Positions 8,796-17,145 of a DNA stretch of 64,000 nt are shown in pieces. The stretch lies in the NCBI RefSeq assembly GCF_001941625.1, contig NZ_CP016076.1, positions 2,914,001-2,978,000 on the forward strand, written 5' to 3'. Positions within the stretch are counted from its first letter, which is position 1. Every line of letters begins with the position of its first letter. The notes under the pieces were generated by a model, which was not told the origin of the DNA, ran no database searches, and saw only the letters and a list, made by a program, of their open reading frames with translations. The DNA is from Actinoalloteichus fjordicus (GTDB taxonomy: Bacteria > Actinomycetota > Actinomycetes > Mycobacteriales > Pseudonocardiaceae). A program made the position numbers and the translations under genes.

Positions 8796-10010
8796 GTGCC
8801 CGACTACCAGATCAGAACACTCGACGACGCCGACATCGCCGCAGCGGACGCCCTCTTCCTGGGGACGCTCCACCTTCCCCCCACCGCCGCCGAACAACTC
8901 GACAACCTGCGGCCCAGCTATGTGCCGGGACGAGCGCTGGGCGCCTTCGACGGCGACGAACTGGTCGGCACCGCGATGTCCTATCCCTCCGCCCTGGCCG
9001 TGCCCGGCGGCGCGGTGCCGAGGATGGGCGCCGTCAGCAGGATCGGCGTGCGTGCCGATCACACCAGACGCGGCATCCTCACGGCCCTGCAACGTCGCCA
9101 GTTGAGCAGCCTCGTGGAGCAGGGCGATGTCATCGCCACCCTGCGTGCCAGCGAGGCGACCATCTACGGGCGGTTCGGCTACGGCGTCGCCGAGCGGGTG
9201 CGATCGATCACGGTGAACCCGTCGACGGCCGAGATCCGGCCCGATCTTCCGCGAGTCGGCCGGACCCGGCTGATCGACGCCGCCGAGGCCGAGACCCTGC
9301 TGCCCGCGCTCTACGAGCAGATCGGTCTGCGCCGACCGGGCATGATGACTCGCCCGGCCGGGCTGTGGGGCATCTGGCGGGTGCGGGAGACCAAGCTCGA
9401 CGGTCTCGCCCGCACGGCGGTGCACACCAACGCCGACGGCGTCGCCGACGGCTTCGTCACCTACCGGGCCGTGAAGTCGGGCGGCTTTCGCGCCGAACTG
9501 CGCGTCGAGGACCTGCACGGCGCGACGCCGACGGCGATCCGGGAACTCTGGCGCTTCCTGATCGGCCTCGACCTGACCGCCGTGATCAAGGCAGGCTCGC
9601 AGCCGCTGGACGACCCGCTGGAGTGGTCACTCGTCGATCGCCGGGCCGTGGGCGTCGACGGCGTGACCGACTCGACCTGGCTGCGCCTGCTCGACGTGTC
9701 CGCCGCCTTGGCGGCCCGGTCGTACGGCGACGCGGAGCCCGTGGTGATCGAGCTGGTCGACGACCTGCTGCCCGCGAACACCGGCCGATACCGGGTCGGC
9801 GCCGACGGCGCCCGCCGTACCGAGGCCACCGCAGATCTCGTGATGGGCGTGGCCGCGCTCGGCGCCCTCTATCTGGGCGACGTCGCGCCGTCGACGCTCG
9901 CCGAGAACGGCTTGATCACCTGGTCCGGCGAACCCGGCCAGGCGGCACTGGGCCGGGCCGACCGACTGTTCCGCACCCCGACGCCCCCGTACTGCGGCAC
10001 CTTCTTCTGA
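8796..10010 (+). CDS. Eis-like GNAT N-acetyltransferase
   Basis: A protein of about 404 residues with the three-part Eis architecture: an N-terminal GNAT domain (acetyl-CoA loop region RIGVRADHTRRGILTALQRR), a second GNAT-like domain, and a C-terminal sterol-carrier-like domain ending in two aromatic residues (CGTFF), the free carboxylate used in Eis catalysis. ASEATIYGRFGYG is a strong family signature. Eis enzymes acetylate amines including aminoglycosides and protein lysines; the substrate here is unknown. GTG 8796 is preferred to GTG 8748 because the upstream 16 residues have no counterpart in the family. Confidence 0.88.
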   Translation: MPDYQIRTLDDADIAAADALFLGTLHLPPTAAEQLDNLRPSYVPGRALGAFDGDELVGTAMSYPSALAVPGGAVPRMGAVSRIGVRADHTRRGILTALQRRQLSSLVEQGDVIATLRASEATIYGRFGYGVAERVRSITVNPSTAEIRPDLPRVGRTRLIDAAEAETLLPALYEQIGLRRPGMMTRPAGLWGIWRVRETKLDGLARTAVHTNADGVADGFVTYRAVKSGGFRAELRVEDLHGATPTAIRELWRFLIGLDLTAVIKAGSQPLDDPLEWSLVDRRAVGVDGVTDSTWLRLLDVSAALAARSYGDAEPVVIELVDDLLPANTGRYRVGADGARRTEATADLVMGVAALGALYLGDVAPSTLAENGLITWSGEPGQAALGRADRLFRTPTPPYCGTFF

Positions 10011-10106
10011 CGGCCGGGCGAGGCCCTTCTGCGACGGTGTCTTCACCCGGCCGGACCCGGCGGCTCGCTCATCCCCTGGCGCAGGTGAACCGGCGCGTTG
10101 CGGCCG

Positions 10107-10133
10107 CCGGAGCCGCCGTCCGCAGGGCTCCGG
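10107..10133. terminator. Hairpin between convergent genes
   Basis: Perfect 8-bp inverted repeat (CCGGAGCC / GGCTCCGG) with an 11-base loop, lying between the convergent stops of the Eis-like gene (10010) and the exonuclease gene (10228). There is no T-run, so it would be a GC-hairpin-only terminator of the kind common in actinobacteria. Confidence 0.4.
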
Positions 10134-10227
10134 TGCCTGCGGGGGCCCGATGCCGCTCGTCGAGTGGCTCGGCCCCTGCGGCCGGCGCCATGGGGCCTCC
10201 TCGATCGATCCGTCGGTGCCTTCGCCC

Positions 10228-11190
10228 CTATCGGTCTGCTGCCCCCAGAGCGTGAGTCAGTCGACCGAGTGAACCGCCGAGTCCCCAGCGTTCGCCCAGC
10301 TCGGCGAGCCGGGCCGGGTCGGCGGGCCGGGTCGGGACGAGGTCGGAGTCGCTCCCGCTGATCGGCGCGTCGAGCGCCACTCGCACCACGGTCGGGGCGA
10401 CGTCCAGGTAGTCGGCCGAGCCGAGCAGCGCTGCCCGTGCTCGAGCGGGAATCCCCGCCGAGCCCTCCTCGGCCGCCTTCCGCAGCGCGGCAAGCGAGCC
10501 GAAGCCGGTGATCAGTCTCGCCGCGGTCTTCTCGCCGATGCCGGGCACGCCGGGCAGCCCGTCGGACGGATCGCCGCGCAGCATCGCCATCTCCGCGTAG
10601 GCGGAACCGGCGCCCTCTTCGGGAATCCCGTACTTCGCCGCCAGTTCCGCCGGGCCGATCCGGTCCCGCTTCAGCCAGCCTCGCCCGACGTAGAGGACGA
10701 CCACCGACGTCGGTTCGGTGCGCACGGTCTGGAACAGGTCGCGATCGCCGGTCACGATCTCCACCGGATCGCGGTCCTCGCGGGCGGCGAGGGTGCCGAT
10801 CACGTCGTCCGCCTCGAAGCCCGCTGCCTCGGCGGTCGCCAGCCCCGCCGCTGCCAGCACGTCCAGGATGATCGGCACCTGCGGCGTCAGCGTGTCCGGC
10901 ACCGACTCGGCCGCGCCGGGCTCGGTGCCCTCGTGCGGCGCCTCCTCGGCGACCCGGTGGGCCTTGTACGAGGGCAGCGCTCGCACTCGGAACTCCGGCC
11001 GCCAGTCGGCGTCCAGACAGCAGACGAGTCTGCCGGGTCGTCGATCCGACACGATGCGCGACACGGTGTCGACGAAGCCGCGCACGGCGTTGACCGGCGT
11101 GCCGTCCGGGGCGGTCAACGACTCGGGCAGGGCATGGAAGGAGCGGAACCACAGGCTCGCGGAGTCGAGCAGCACCAGGGGAGCGTTCAC
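10228..11190 (-). CDS. 5'-3' exonuclease (flap-endonuclease-like, stand-alone)
   Basis: A 320-residue protein homologous to the 5'-nuclease domain of DNA polymerase I, without a polymerase domain. It has the PIN-like N-terminus (LLDSASLWFRSFHALPESL), the metal-site stretches GFEADDVIGTLA and VTGDRDLFQ, and the helix-3-turn-helix motif GVPGIGEKTAARLI. It acts on 5' flaps and RNA primers during replication and repair. GTG 11190 begins the conserved N-terminus; the open frame continues upstream to 11619 only as an antisense shadow. It is divergent from the M24 peptidase gene with about 145 bases between. Confidence 0.92.
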   Translation of the reverse strand: MNAPLVLLDSASLWFRSFHALPESLTAPDGTPVNAVRGFVDTVSRIVSDRRPGRLVCCLDADWRPEFRVRALPSYKAHRVAEEAPHEGTEPGAAESVPDTLTPQVPIILDVLAAAGLATAEAAGFEADDVIGTLAAREDRDPVEIVTGDRDLFQTVRTEPTSVVVLYVGRGWLKRDRIGPAELAAKYGIPEEGAGSAYAEMAMLRGDPSDGLPGVPGIGEKTAARLITGFGSLAALRKAAEEGSAGIPARARAALLGSADYLDVAPTVVRVALDAPISGSDSDLVPTRPADPARLAELGERWGLGGSLGRLTHALGAADR

Positions 11191-11335
11191 CGCCCCAGCC
11201 TGCCGGCCATGGCTGACGATCGCGCCTCGATCCCCGGCTGCCGAGGTCCCTCGGGCGCTCGCCCGACCGGCGGGGCGGCGTATCGGGGCAGGCACGCGCC
11301 TTGCCCGACGCGGGCGGCTCGCTACGCTGTCGCCC

Positions 11336-12493
11336 ATGGCGTCGACTTCCTCCTCCCTGCCCCCCGCCCAGGTGCTGCGTTCCCGACTCGATCGGGCCCG
11401 CGAGGCGTGCACGGAAGCGGGTGTCGACGCGCTGGTCGTCGCTCCGGGCTCCGACCTCCGGTACCTGCTCGGCGTCGAGGGCGGCTCCCGAGAACGGCTC
11501 ACCACGCTCGTGGTGCCTGCCGCGTCCATCGGCGGCGCCCCGGTGCTGGTGCTGCCCAAGCTGGAGGCCCCCGGATTCACCGAGGTGCCCGCCGCCGAGA
11601 TCGGGCTGGAGATCGCCACCTGGGTGGACGGCGAGGACCCCTACCGGCTGGTCGTCGACCTGCTGTCCCGAGGAGGATCGACGCCCCGTCGGGTCGCCGT
11701 CGGCGACATGCTGGAGGCGCTGCACGTGCTCGGTCTGCGCGCTGCGGACCCGAGCATCGAACAGAGCCTCACCGGCCCGGTGCTGCGCGAGCTGCGGATG
11801 CGCAAGACCGCCGAGGAGATCGAGGGGCTGGCGGCAGCGGGCGCCGCCATCGACCGGGTGCACGCCAGGATGGGCGAGTGGCTGCGGGTGGGTCGCACCG
11901 AGGCCGAGATCGGTGCCGACATCGCCGCCGCGATCGTCGCCGAGGGACACACCCGACCGGACTTCGTGATCGTCGGGTCCGGCCCGAACGGGGCGAGCCC
12001 GCATCACCGTGTCTCCGACCGCGTCGTCGAGGCGGGCGACGTGGTGGTGATCGACATCGGCGGACCCGTCGAGTCGGGCTACAACTCCGACTGCACCCGG
12101 ACCTACGTCCTCGGCGAACCCGCGCACTCCGACGTCCACGACGCCTACGAGGTGCTGCGGCGGGCCCAGCAGGCCGCCGTGGACGCGGTCCGGCCGGGCG
12201 TGACGGCCGCCGAGATCGACGCGGCGGCGCGCGGGACCATCGAGGAGGCCGGACTCGGCGAGTTCTTCATCCACCGCACCGGACACGGCATCGGTCTGGA
12301 CGTGCACGAGGAGCCCTACATCGTCGGCGGCAACGATCTGCCGCTTCAGGAGGGCATGGCCTTCAGCGTGGAACCGGGCCTGTACCTGCCCGGCCGCTGG
12401 GGAGCGCGGATCGAGGACATCGTCGTGGTCACCGCCGACGGCGTCCGGGCGGTGAACACCAGGCCGCACGAGCTCGCGGTGCTACCGGCATGA
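11336..12493 (+). CDS. M24 family metallopeptidase (Xaa-Pro dipeptidase/aminopeptidase type)
   Basis: A 385-residue creatinase/prolidase-fold enzyme cleaving Xaa-Pro bonds. The N-terminal domain (VDALVVAPGSDLRYLLG) is followed by the pita-bread catalytic domain with the five metal ligands in their usual settings: D in VVVIDIGG, D in YNSDCTRTYVLG, H in HRTGHGIGLDVHEEPY, E in FSVEPGLYLPG, and E in RIEDIVVV. ATG 11336 is the start. The stop overlaps the start of the Lrp-type regulator (ATGA), so the two are translationally coupled. Confidence 0.93.
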   Translation: MASTSSSLPPAQVLRSRLDRAREACTEAGVDALVVAPGSDLRYLLGVEGGSRERLTTLVVPAASIGGAPVLVLPKLEAPGFTEVPAAEIGLEIATWVDGEDPYRLVVDLLSRGGSTPRRVAVGDMLEALHVLGLRAADPSIEQSLTGPVLRELRMRKTAEEIEGLAAAGAAIDRVHARMGEWLRVGRTEAEIGADIAAAIVAEGHTRPDFVIVGSGPNGASPHHRVSDRVVEAGDVVVIDIGGPVESGYNSDCTRTYVLGEPAHSDVHDAYEVLRRAQQAAVDAVRPGVTAAEIDAAARGTIEEAGLGEFFIHRTGHGIGLDVHEEPYIVGGNDLPLQEGMAFSVEPGLYLPGRWGARIEDIVVVTADGVRAVNTRPHELAVLPA

Positions 12494-12942
12494 CCGCAGG
12501 CCTGGAACCCACTGACCGTGCGATCCTGCGTGAGCTGGCCGCCGACGGCCGTTGCAGCTTCACCGACCTCGCCGAGCGGGTGGGACTGAGCGTGTCGGCC
12601 GTGCACCAGCGCGTCAAGCGGCTGGAACAGCGCGGCGTCGTGCAGGGTTACGCGGCGCGGCTGGACGGCGACCAGATCGGCCTCGGCCTGACGGCCTTCA
12701 TCTCGCTCACGCCGACCGATCCGGCCGCTCCCGACGACTACCCGCAACGGCTGCGGCACCTCCCGCAGATCGAGTCCTGCTACTCGGTGGCGGGGGAGGA
12801 GTCCTACATCCTGCGGGTGCGGGTCGCCTCGCCCGCAGGCCTGGAGGACCTGCTGCGGCAGATTCGCGAGGCCGCCAAGGTCGCCACCCGCACCACGGTC
12901 GTCCTCTCCACCCCGTTCGAGAACCGCTCGCCCGCCGTCTGA
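12490..12942 (+). CDS. Lrp/AsnC family transcriptional regulator
   Basis: A 150-residue regulator with an N-terminal winged helix-turn-helix (LEPTDRAILRELAADGR ... VGLSVSAVHQRVKRLEQRG) and a C-terminal RAM ligand-binding domain (IESCYSVAGEESYILRVRV). Lrp/AsnC proteins sense amino acids and control amino-acid metabolism. Coupling to a proline-specific peptidase suggests peptide or proline-derived amino-acid control, which is inference only. The stop codon abuts a repeat element that begins at 12942. Confidence 0.93.
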   Translation: MTAGLEPTDRAILRELAADGRCSFTDLAERVGLSVSAVHQRVKRLEQRGVVQGYAARLDGDQIGLGLTAFISLTPTDPAAPDDYPQRLRHLPQIESCYSVAGEESYILRVRVASPAGLEDLLRQIREAAKVATRTTVVLSTPFENRSPAV

Positions 12943-13106
12943 GAGCCTGTCTTTGATCCCCTTGGAGTCGTGAGCGGGGATCGGCGTGGACGAGCTGCCC
13001 GGGGGCCTGCGGAAGCCGTCACGGATGCCATGGTGACCGACGACGGCGCCGCAGATCGCCGCGCAGGCCCCCGCGCAACAGAAGGGCAGGGGCACAGACC
13101 GGCGCT
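12942..13106 (+). repeat. Intergenic repeat, copy A (MITE-like)
   Basis: A ~165-base element immediately after the lrp stop. It starts AGAGCCTGTCTT and is homologous over its whole length, in opposite orientation, to 15363-15525. Shared blocks include GTCGTGAGCGGGGATC, GAGCTGCC, CATGGTG and GATCGCCGCGCAGGCCC. The left terminal repeat is intact; the right end (about 13095-13106) has decayed. It carries no coding sequence. Confidence 0.75.
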
Positions 13107-13139
13107 GCGGGCCCGGCCTGTTCGTGGCGGAGGCCGGCG

Positions 13140-14219
13140 CTAGCCGGTGGCCTGACTGGTCTGTCCCGTCTCCGGGACGGCCCGCAGACCGCCCTGCTGA
13201 TCGGGCAGGCAGCGGGCCGACGAGGCGTCCGTGGTGAGGAACTCCGACAGACACTGGGCGAAGGCGCGATGCCCGGCGGCATTGGGATGGAACGACTCCT
13301 GCACGGCGTGCGGGGCGCGGTCCTCGTCCTCCAGCGCGGACCAGTCGACCACGAGCCGGGTGAACCACTCCTCGGTCTGCTTCTCGGCGGAACACGCCTC
13401 GCGGCCGACACCCGCCTCCGCATAGTCGAGGAATCGGGCGTCCACGCTGTCGGCCGCGCGACGCAGCCCGTCGGAGAGGGTCTGCACGCCGACCTCCCGC
13501 ATCCACTGGGCGTCCTCGACGCGGAACGGGCAGCCCGCCAGGCTGCCGAGATCGCGTTGGATGTCCGGACCCACCGGCGAGGCGTAGGACTGCACGACGA
13601 GTTCGTAGGCGTTGTCCGGGTAGCCGTTGGCCCGCATCACGGTGCGGACGTCCTCCAGCACGTTGCTCACCTTCGGGACCATCCGGTCGACTCGGTCCAG
13701 CCACTCGTCTTCGAATTCGCCGTGGGTGCAGCCCGGTCCGTTACGGAGGAACCAGGCCTGGAAACAGGCGCTGAGCACGTCGGAGAACCGGGGATCGTCG
13801 TTGGCGCCCAGCCCGATGACCACGGCCCGGACGCGGTTCTCCGCCGCCAGCTCGGCCAGCAGCGCCGTCTGCGACTCGGCGCCGTGCTGTCCGTCGCCGT
13901 CGATCCGCAGGTGCTCGGAGCGAGCGCTCGAGCAGCTCAGGTTGATCCGCTCGTCGATGGCGTCGTCGTCGACGAGGTTGATCAGAGCGGCGGGGGAGCG
14001 GTGGCACCAGTTCCCGTCCTCGCCGTGGGTGCCCACCTCGTAGTCGCCCGCGCCCTCTCCCGACATCGTGCTGTCGCCCATGGCCACCACCACGTCGGGG
14101 GCGCCGGGCGGCGGGCCGGGTCTCGGCGGCACGGGGCTGTCGCCGACCAGCACCACGAGGCCGAGCACGGGTGCGAGGATCAGCAGGAGGATCGGGAGTC
14201 GGTGGCGAGGAGGGTGCAT
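13140..14219 (-). CDS. Secreted or membrane-anchored SGNH/GDSL hydrolase
   Basis: A 359-residue protein with an N-terminal signal sequence or anchor (MHPPRHRLPILLLILAPVLG, then LVVLVGD and a Pro-rich linker). Block I is VVVAMGDSTMSGEGAG (catalytic Ser), block III VIGLGANDDPRF, and block V ESFHPNAAGH (catalytic His). Several cysteines suggest disulphides outside the cell. SGNH enzymes hydrolyse esters; the substrate is unknown. ATG 14219 places the hydrophobic stretch at the N-terminus; an in-frame ATG at 14258 would add 13 residues. Confidence 0.88.
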   Translation of the reverse strand: MHPPRHRLPILLLILAPVLGLVVLVGDSPVPPRPGPPPGAPDVVVAMGDSTMSGEGAGDYEVGTHGEDGNWCHRSPAALINLVDDDAIDERINLSCSSARSEHLRIDGDGQHGAESQTALLAELAAENRVRAVVIGLGANDDPRFSDVLSACFQAWFLRNGPGCTHGEFEDEWLDRVDRMVPKVSNVLEDVRTVMRANGYPDNAYELVVQSYASPVGPDIQRDLGSLAGCPFRVEDAQWMREVGVQTLSDGLRRAADSVDARFLDYAEAGVGREACSAEKQTEEWFTRLVVDWSALEDEDRAPHAVQESFHPNAAGHRAFAQCLSEFLTTDASSARCLPDQQGGLRAVPETGQTSQATG

Positions 14220-14600
14220 CGTCGTCCAGTCTAAGAGTCCGTCGTGACTGCTCGCCATCCATCGGGCCGGACCGAGGACGGTGATCGACCGGACCGCCCT
14301 CGACCTCGGCTCGCCGGTCTCGACCTGAGACCGGTCTCCGGTCGCGACGCCCTCGCCTTCGGTCGTGCCGATCTCGTCGGCGCGCCCCGGACCGGGCCGA
14401 CCCGCCTCGTCGACGGCCGGACTGGCGGACCGCCCTCCGGGCCACGGCAGGGCCCGCGGCGATCGATAGCATTCGACGATGTTGGTGTCGTCCTACCCGG
14501 AGACGGCGCGACGGCGGCTGCGTCCCGTCACCGATGCCGATCGGGGATTCCGGCGGGTGAACACCGGTGAGCGATCCGTCCGGTAGGAGGCGCGAGTCAC
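14220..14600. other. Divergent intergenic region
   Basis: About 380 bases between the divergent SGNH hydrolase and methyltransferase genes, presumably holding both promoters. No gene-like frame is seen. An AGGAGG Shine-Dalgarno at 14586-14591 precedes the GTG at 14601. Confidence 0.6.
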
Positions 14601-15251
14601 GTGACTGACGGCGTGGGACGGCCCGGCTTCAACCACAACGACTTCTATCACGGGTCGTTGCTGCGCCGGGTTCCGCCGGACTGTGCTCGGGCGCTGGACG
14701 TGGGCTGCGGAACCGGGGTCTTCGCCCGGCGACTGGCGCTGCGGGCGAGTGCCGTCGACGCCCTGGACCGCTCCGCCGAGGTGATCGAGACCGCCCGATC
14801 GCGGTCTGCCGACCTGCCGCACGTCCGGTACGTGCACGCCGACCTCGCCGAGCACGACCTGGGCGAGGGCCGCTATGACTACATCGCCGCGCTCGCCAGC
14901 ATCCACCACATGCCCTTCGCCGAGACGATCACTCGGCTGTCTCGGGCCCTGACGCCCGGCGGAGTCCTGGCGGTGCTCGGCTGTTACCGACAGGTCACGC
15001 TGCCCGACCTTCTCCCGGACCTGATCGCCGCTCCGACGAACCTCGCGGCGAACGTCGCGGTCCGCCTCTCCTCTCGGCTACGCGGCCGTGCGACGTCCGT
15101 CGTGGACACGGCGCCGGTCAGCGAGCCTCGGATGACCCTCGCGGAGATCCGCCGGGAGGCCGAACTGCTGCTGCCCGACGTCGTCATCCGCAGGCGGCTC
15201 TACTGGCGGTACTCGTTGTTCTCTCGACGTCCGGCGACGTCCCTGCGCTGA
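14601..15251 (+). CDS. Class I SAM-dependent methyltransferase
   Basis: A 216-residue methyltransferase with the SAM-binding glycine motif ALDVGCGTGVFARRL (31-45) and the acidic strand-2 end AVDALDRS. The post-motif segment DYIAALASIHHMPF and ALTPGGVLAVLGCYR complete the Rossmann-like core of the Methyltransf_11/25 group. The substrate is unknown. The GTG start has a strong AGGAGG ten bases upstream. It stands alone, followed by repeat copy B. Confidence 0.85.
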   Translation: MTDGVGRPGFNHNDFYHGSLLRRVPPDCARALDVGCGTGVFARRLALRASAVDALDRSAEVIETARSRSADLPHVRYVHADLAEHDLGEGRYDYIAALASIHHMPFAETITRLSRALTPGGVLAVLGCYRQVTLPDLLPDLIAAPTNLAANVAVRLSSRLRGRATSVVDTAPVSEPRMTLAEIRREAELLLPDVVIRRRLYWRYSLFSRRPATSLR

Positions 15252-15362
15252 CGAGCGACGCCCGAGCGGCCACGCCGCGGGTGTCCCTGCGCGGTGGGTT
15301 CGTAGCTCGGATGCGTACTGCTCGACGTCCAGCCGTATTGACTCCACCCGGACCGCCGCCGG

Positions 15363-15525
15363 AGAGCCTGTTCTTGCTCCCCGCTGTCCTGTTGCCCGGG
15401 GCCTGCGCGGCGATCGGCGGCAGTGGTCGTCGCCCCACCATGACTCCGTCGTGGCTCTCCTGTCGCCTGGCAGCTCAGCCACGCTGATCCCCGCTCACGA
15501 CGGAGGAGGAGGGAAGACAGGCTCT
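15363..15525 (-). repeat. Intergenic repeat, copy B (MITE-like, intact ends)
   Basis: A 163-base element bounded by perfect 9-base terminal inverted repeats (AGAGCCTGT at 15363-15371; ACAGGCTCT at 15517-15525), extendable with a one-base gap. The reverse complement aligns end to end with copy A at 12942-13106. It lies in the 298-base gap between two methyltransferase genes, with its right end 24 bases before the rlmA-like start. There is no transposase; by size and termini it looks like a non-autonomous miniature element. Confidence 0.78.
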
Positions 15526-15549
15526 AAGGTATCGGCTCGTGACGACGAC

Positions 15550-16446
15550 ATGCCGGACCGGCCATCACTCGACGGCGGGGGCGGCGACGAGGTGACGACC
15601 GCGCCGACACCCCTCGACCAGGCGGTTCCCTTCCTGCGCTGCCCGCACTGCGCCCAGGACCTGCATCGCGCCGACGCCTCGCTGCGATGTCCGGCGGGCC
15701 ATGTCTTCGACGTCGCCCGCCAGGGCTACGTCTCCCTGCTCTCCGGCGCGAGCAACCCGCACGTGGCGGACACGGCGGCGATGGTGGCCGCACGGGAGGA
15801 GTTCCTGTCGGGCGGCCACCTCGATCCGATCTCCGAGGCCCTGGCTCCGCTGGTCGCCGCCGCTGCCGACGCGTCCAGCTGCGTGCTCGACGTCGGCGCG
15901 GGCACCGGTCGCCATCTCGGCCGGGTGCTGGCCGAGATGCCCGACCGCGTCGGCGTCGCCGTGGACCTGTCCAAGCACGCGCTGCGCCGGGCGGCCAAGG
16001 CGCATCGGCGGATGGCCGCCGTGTGCTGCGACGTGTGGCGCGGACTGCCGATCCGCACCGGCTCGGTGGCGGCGGCGATCAACGTCTTCGCGCCGCGCAA
16101 CGGCGCCGAACTGCGGCGCGTGCTCGCGCCGCAGGGCACGCTGCTCATCGTCACCCCCACCGACCGGCACCTGGCACAGCTGGTCGCCGAGCTGGACCTG
16201 CTCACCGTCGCGCCGGACAAGCGCGGCCGCCTCGCCGACACGCTGGGGCCCGGCCTGGTGCTACGGGACCGAGACACCGTCACCTGGCGCCGCGAGCTGG
16301 ATCACGCCCAGGTACGGGCGGTCGTCGGCATGGGACCCAACGCGTGGCACCAGGACTCGGCGGCGCTCGCCGAGAAGGTCGCCGGGCTGCCGGAGAGGAT
16401 CGAGGTCGACTTCTCCGTCGACGTCTCCCGGTACGGCCCGGCGTAG
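15550..16446 (+). CDS. rlmA: RlmA-type putative rRNA guanine-N1 methyltransferase
   Basis: A 298-residue protein of the RlmA/TlrB family, which methylates N1 of a guanine (G745 or G748) in 23S rRNA helix 35; the TlrB-like members confer tylosin-type resistance. The N-terminal zinc site (LRCPHCAQDL ... LRCPAGHVFD) is followed by GYVSLL and the SAM domain (VLDVGAGTGRHLG), then INVFAPRN, which takes the place of the NPPY-like motif. ATG 15550 is chosen; GTG 15592 is possible. It converges on the ABC operon with only nine bases between stops. Confidence 0.88.
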   Translation: MPDRPSLDGGGGDEVTTAPTPLDQAVPFLRCPHCAQDLHRADASLRCPAGHVFDVARQGYVSLLSGASNPHVADTAAMVAAREEFLSGGHLDPISEALAPLVAAAADASSCVLDVGAGTGRHLGRVLAEMPDRVGVAVDLSKHALRRAAKAHRRMAAVCCDVWRGLPIRTGSVAAAINVFAPRNGAELRRVLAPQGTLLIVTPTDRHLAQLVAELDLLTVAPDKRGRLADTLGPGLVLRDRDTVTWRRELDHAQVRAVVGMGPNAWHQDSAALAEKVAGLPERIEVDFSVDVSRYGPA

Positions 16447-16455
16447 CCCCGTCCC

Positions 16456-17145
16456 TCAGCCCTCCGTCACCTGACCATCGACGATCTGGAGTCTGCGGTC
16501 GGCGGCGGCGCGGACCTCGTCGTCGTGGGTGGACAGCAGCACACAGGTGCCGTCCTCGGCCGCCTCGTGGAGCAGACCGAGCACCGCGCCCACCATCTCG
16601 TGATCCAGATGCGCGGTCGGCTCGTCGGCGAGCAGCAGTCGGGGACGGATCGCCAGTGCTCGGGCCAGCGCCACCCGCTGCTGCTGGCCGAAGGACACCT
16701 CGGACGGGTAGCGCTCGGCGAGCTGATCGACTTTCAGAATCGTCAGCAGTTCCGTCACCCGCCGGTCGACGTCGCCGAGCCTGCCCGCGATCTCCTCGGG
16801 CGCCAGCCGCATCGGCAGCGCCACGTTCTCGGCGAGCGTCAGCTCGTCGGCCAGCCCCATGGCCTGGGGCAGCACGGCCACGACGTGCCAGGCGACCATC
16901 GGGCTCATCGGCTCGCCCAGGATGAGCACCTCGCCCTCGTCGGGCTGGTCGAAGCCACAGAGCACGGAGAACAACGCGCTCTTTCCCGAGCCCGACGGCC
17001 CGGACAGCGTCACGACCTCGCCTGCCGACACGGCCAGGTCCACTCCGCGCAGCACCTCGACCCGGCTCGTGCCCTGCGGGAAGGAACGACGTACGCCGTT
17101 CGCCCGCAGGACCACCGTGTCGATCAGTACACCTGCCTCACTCAT
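16456..17145 (-). CDS. ABC transporter ATP-binding protein (MacB/LolD type), second subunit
   Basis: A 229-residue ATPase with Walker A GPSGSGKSA, signature VSFGQQQRVALARALA (Phe instead of the usual Gly in LSGGQ), Walker B LLLADEPTAHLD and switch His STHDDE. Walker A ends in Ala rather than Ser/Thr after the lysine. These two deviations, against a canonical partner at 17142-17858, suggest an asymmetric ATPase pair. ATG 17145 overlaps the preceding gene's stop by four bases. It is last in the three-gene operon. Confidence 0.9.
   Translation of the reverse strand: MSEAGVLIDTVVLRANGVRRSFPQGTSRVEVLRGVDLAVSAGEVVTLSGPSGSGKSALFSVLCGFDQPDEGEVLILGEPMSPMVAWHVVAVLPQAMGLADELTLAENVALPMRLAPEEIAGRLGDVDRRVTELLTILKVDQLAERYPSEVSFGQQQRVALARALAIRPRLLLADEPTAHLDHEMVGAVLGLLHEAAEDGTCVLLSTHDDEVRAAADRRLQIVDGQVTEG

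Noticed and set aside
12960-15540. Composite transposon carrying the SGNH and methyltransferase genes
   Set aside because: No transposase and no target-site duplications are visible. The repeats alone do not prove that the enclosed genes move, so only the repeats are called.
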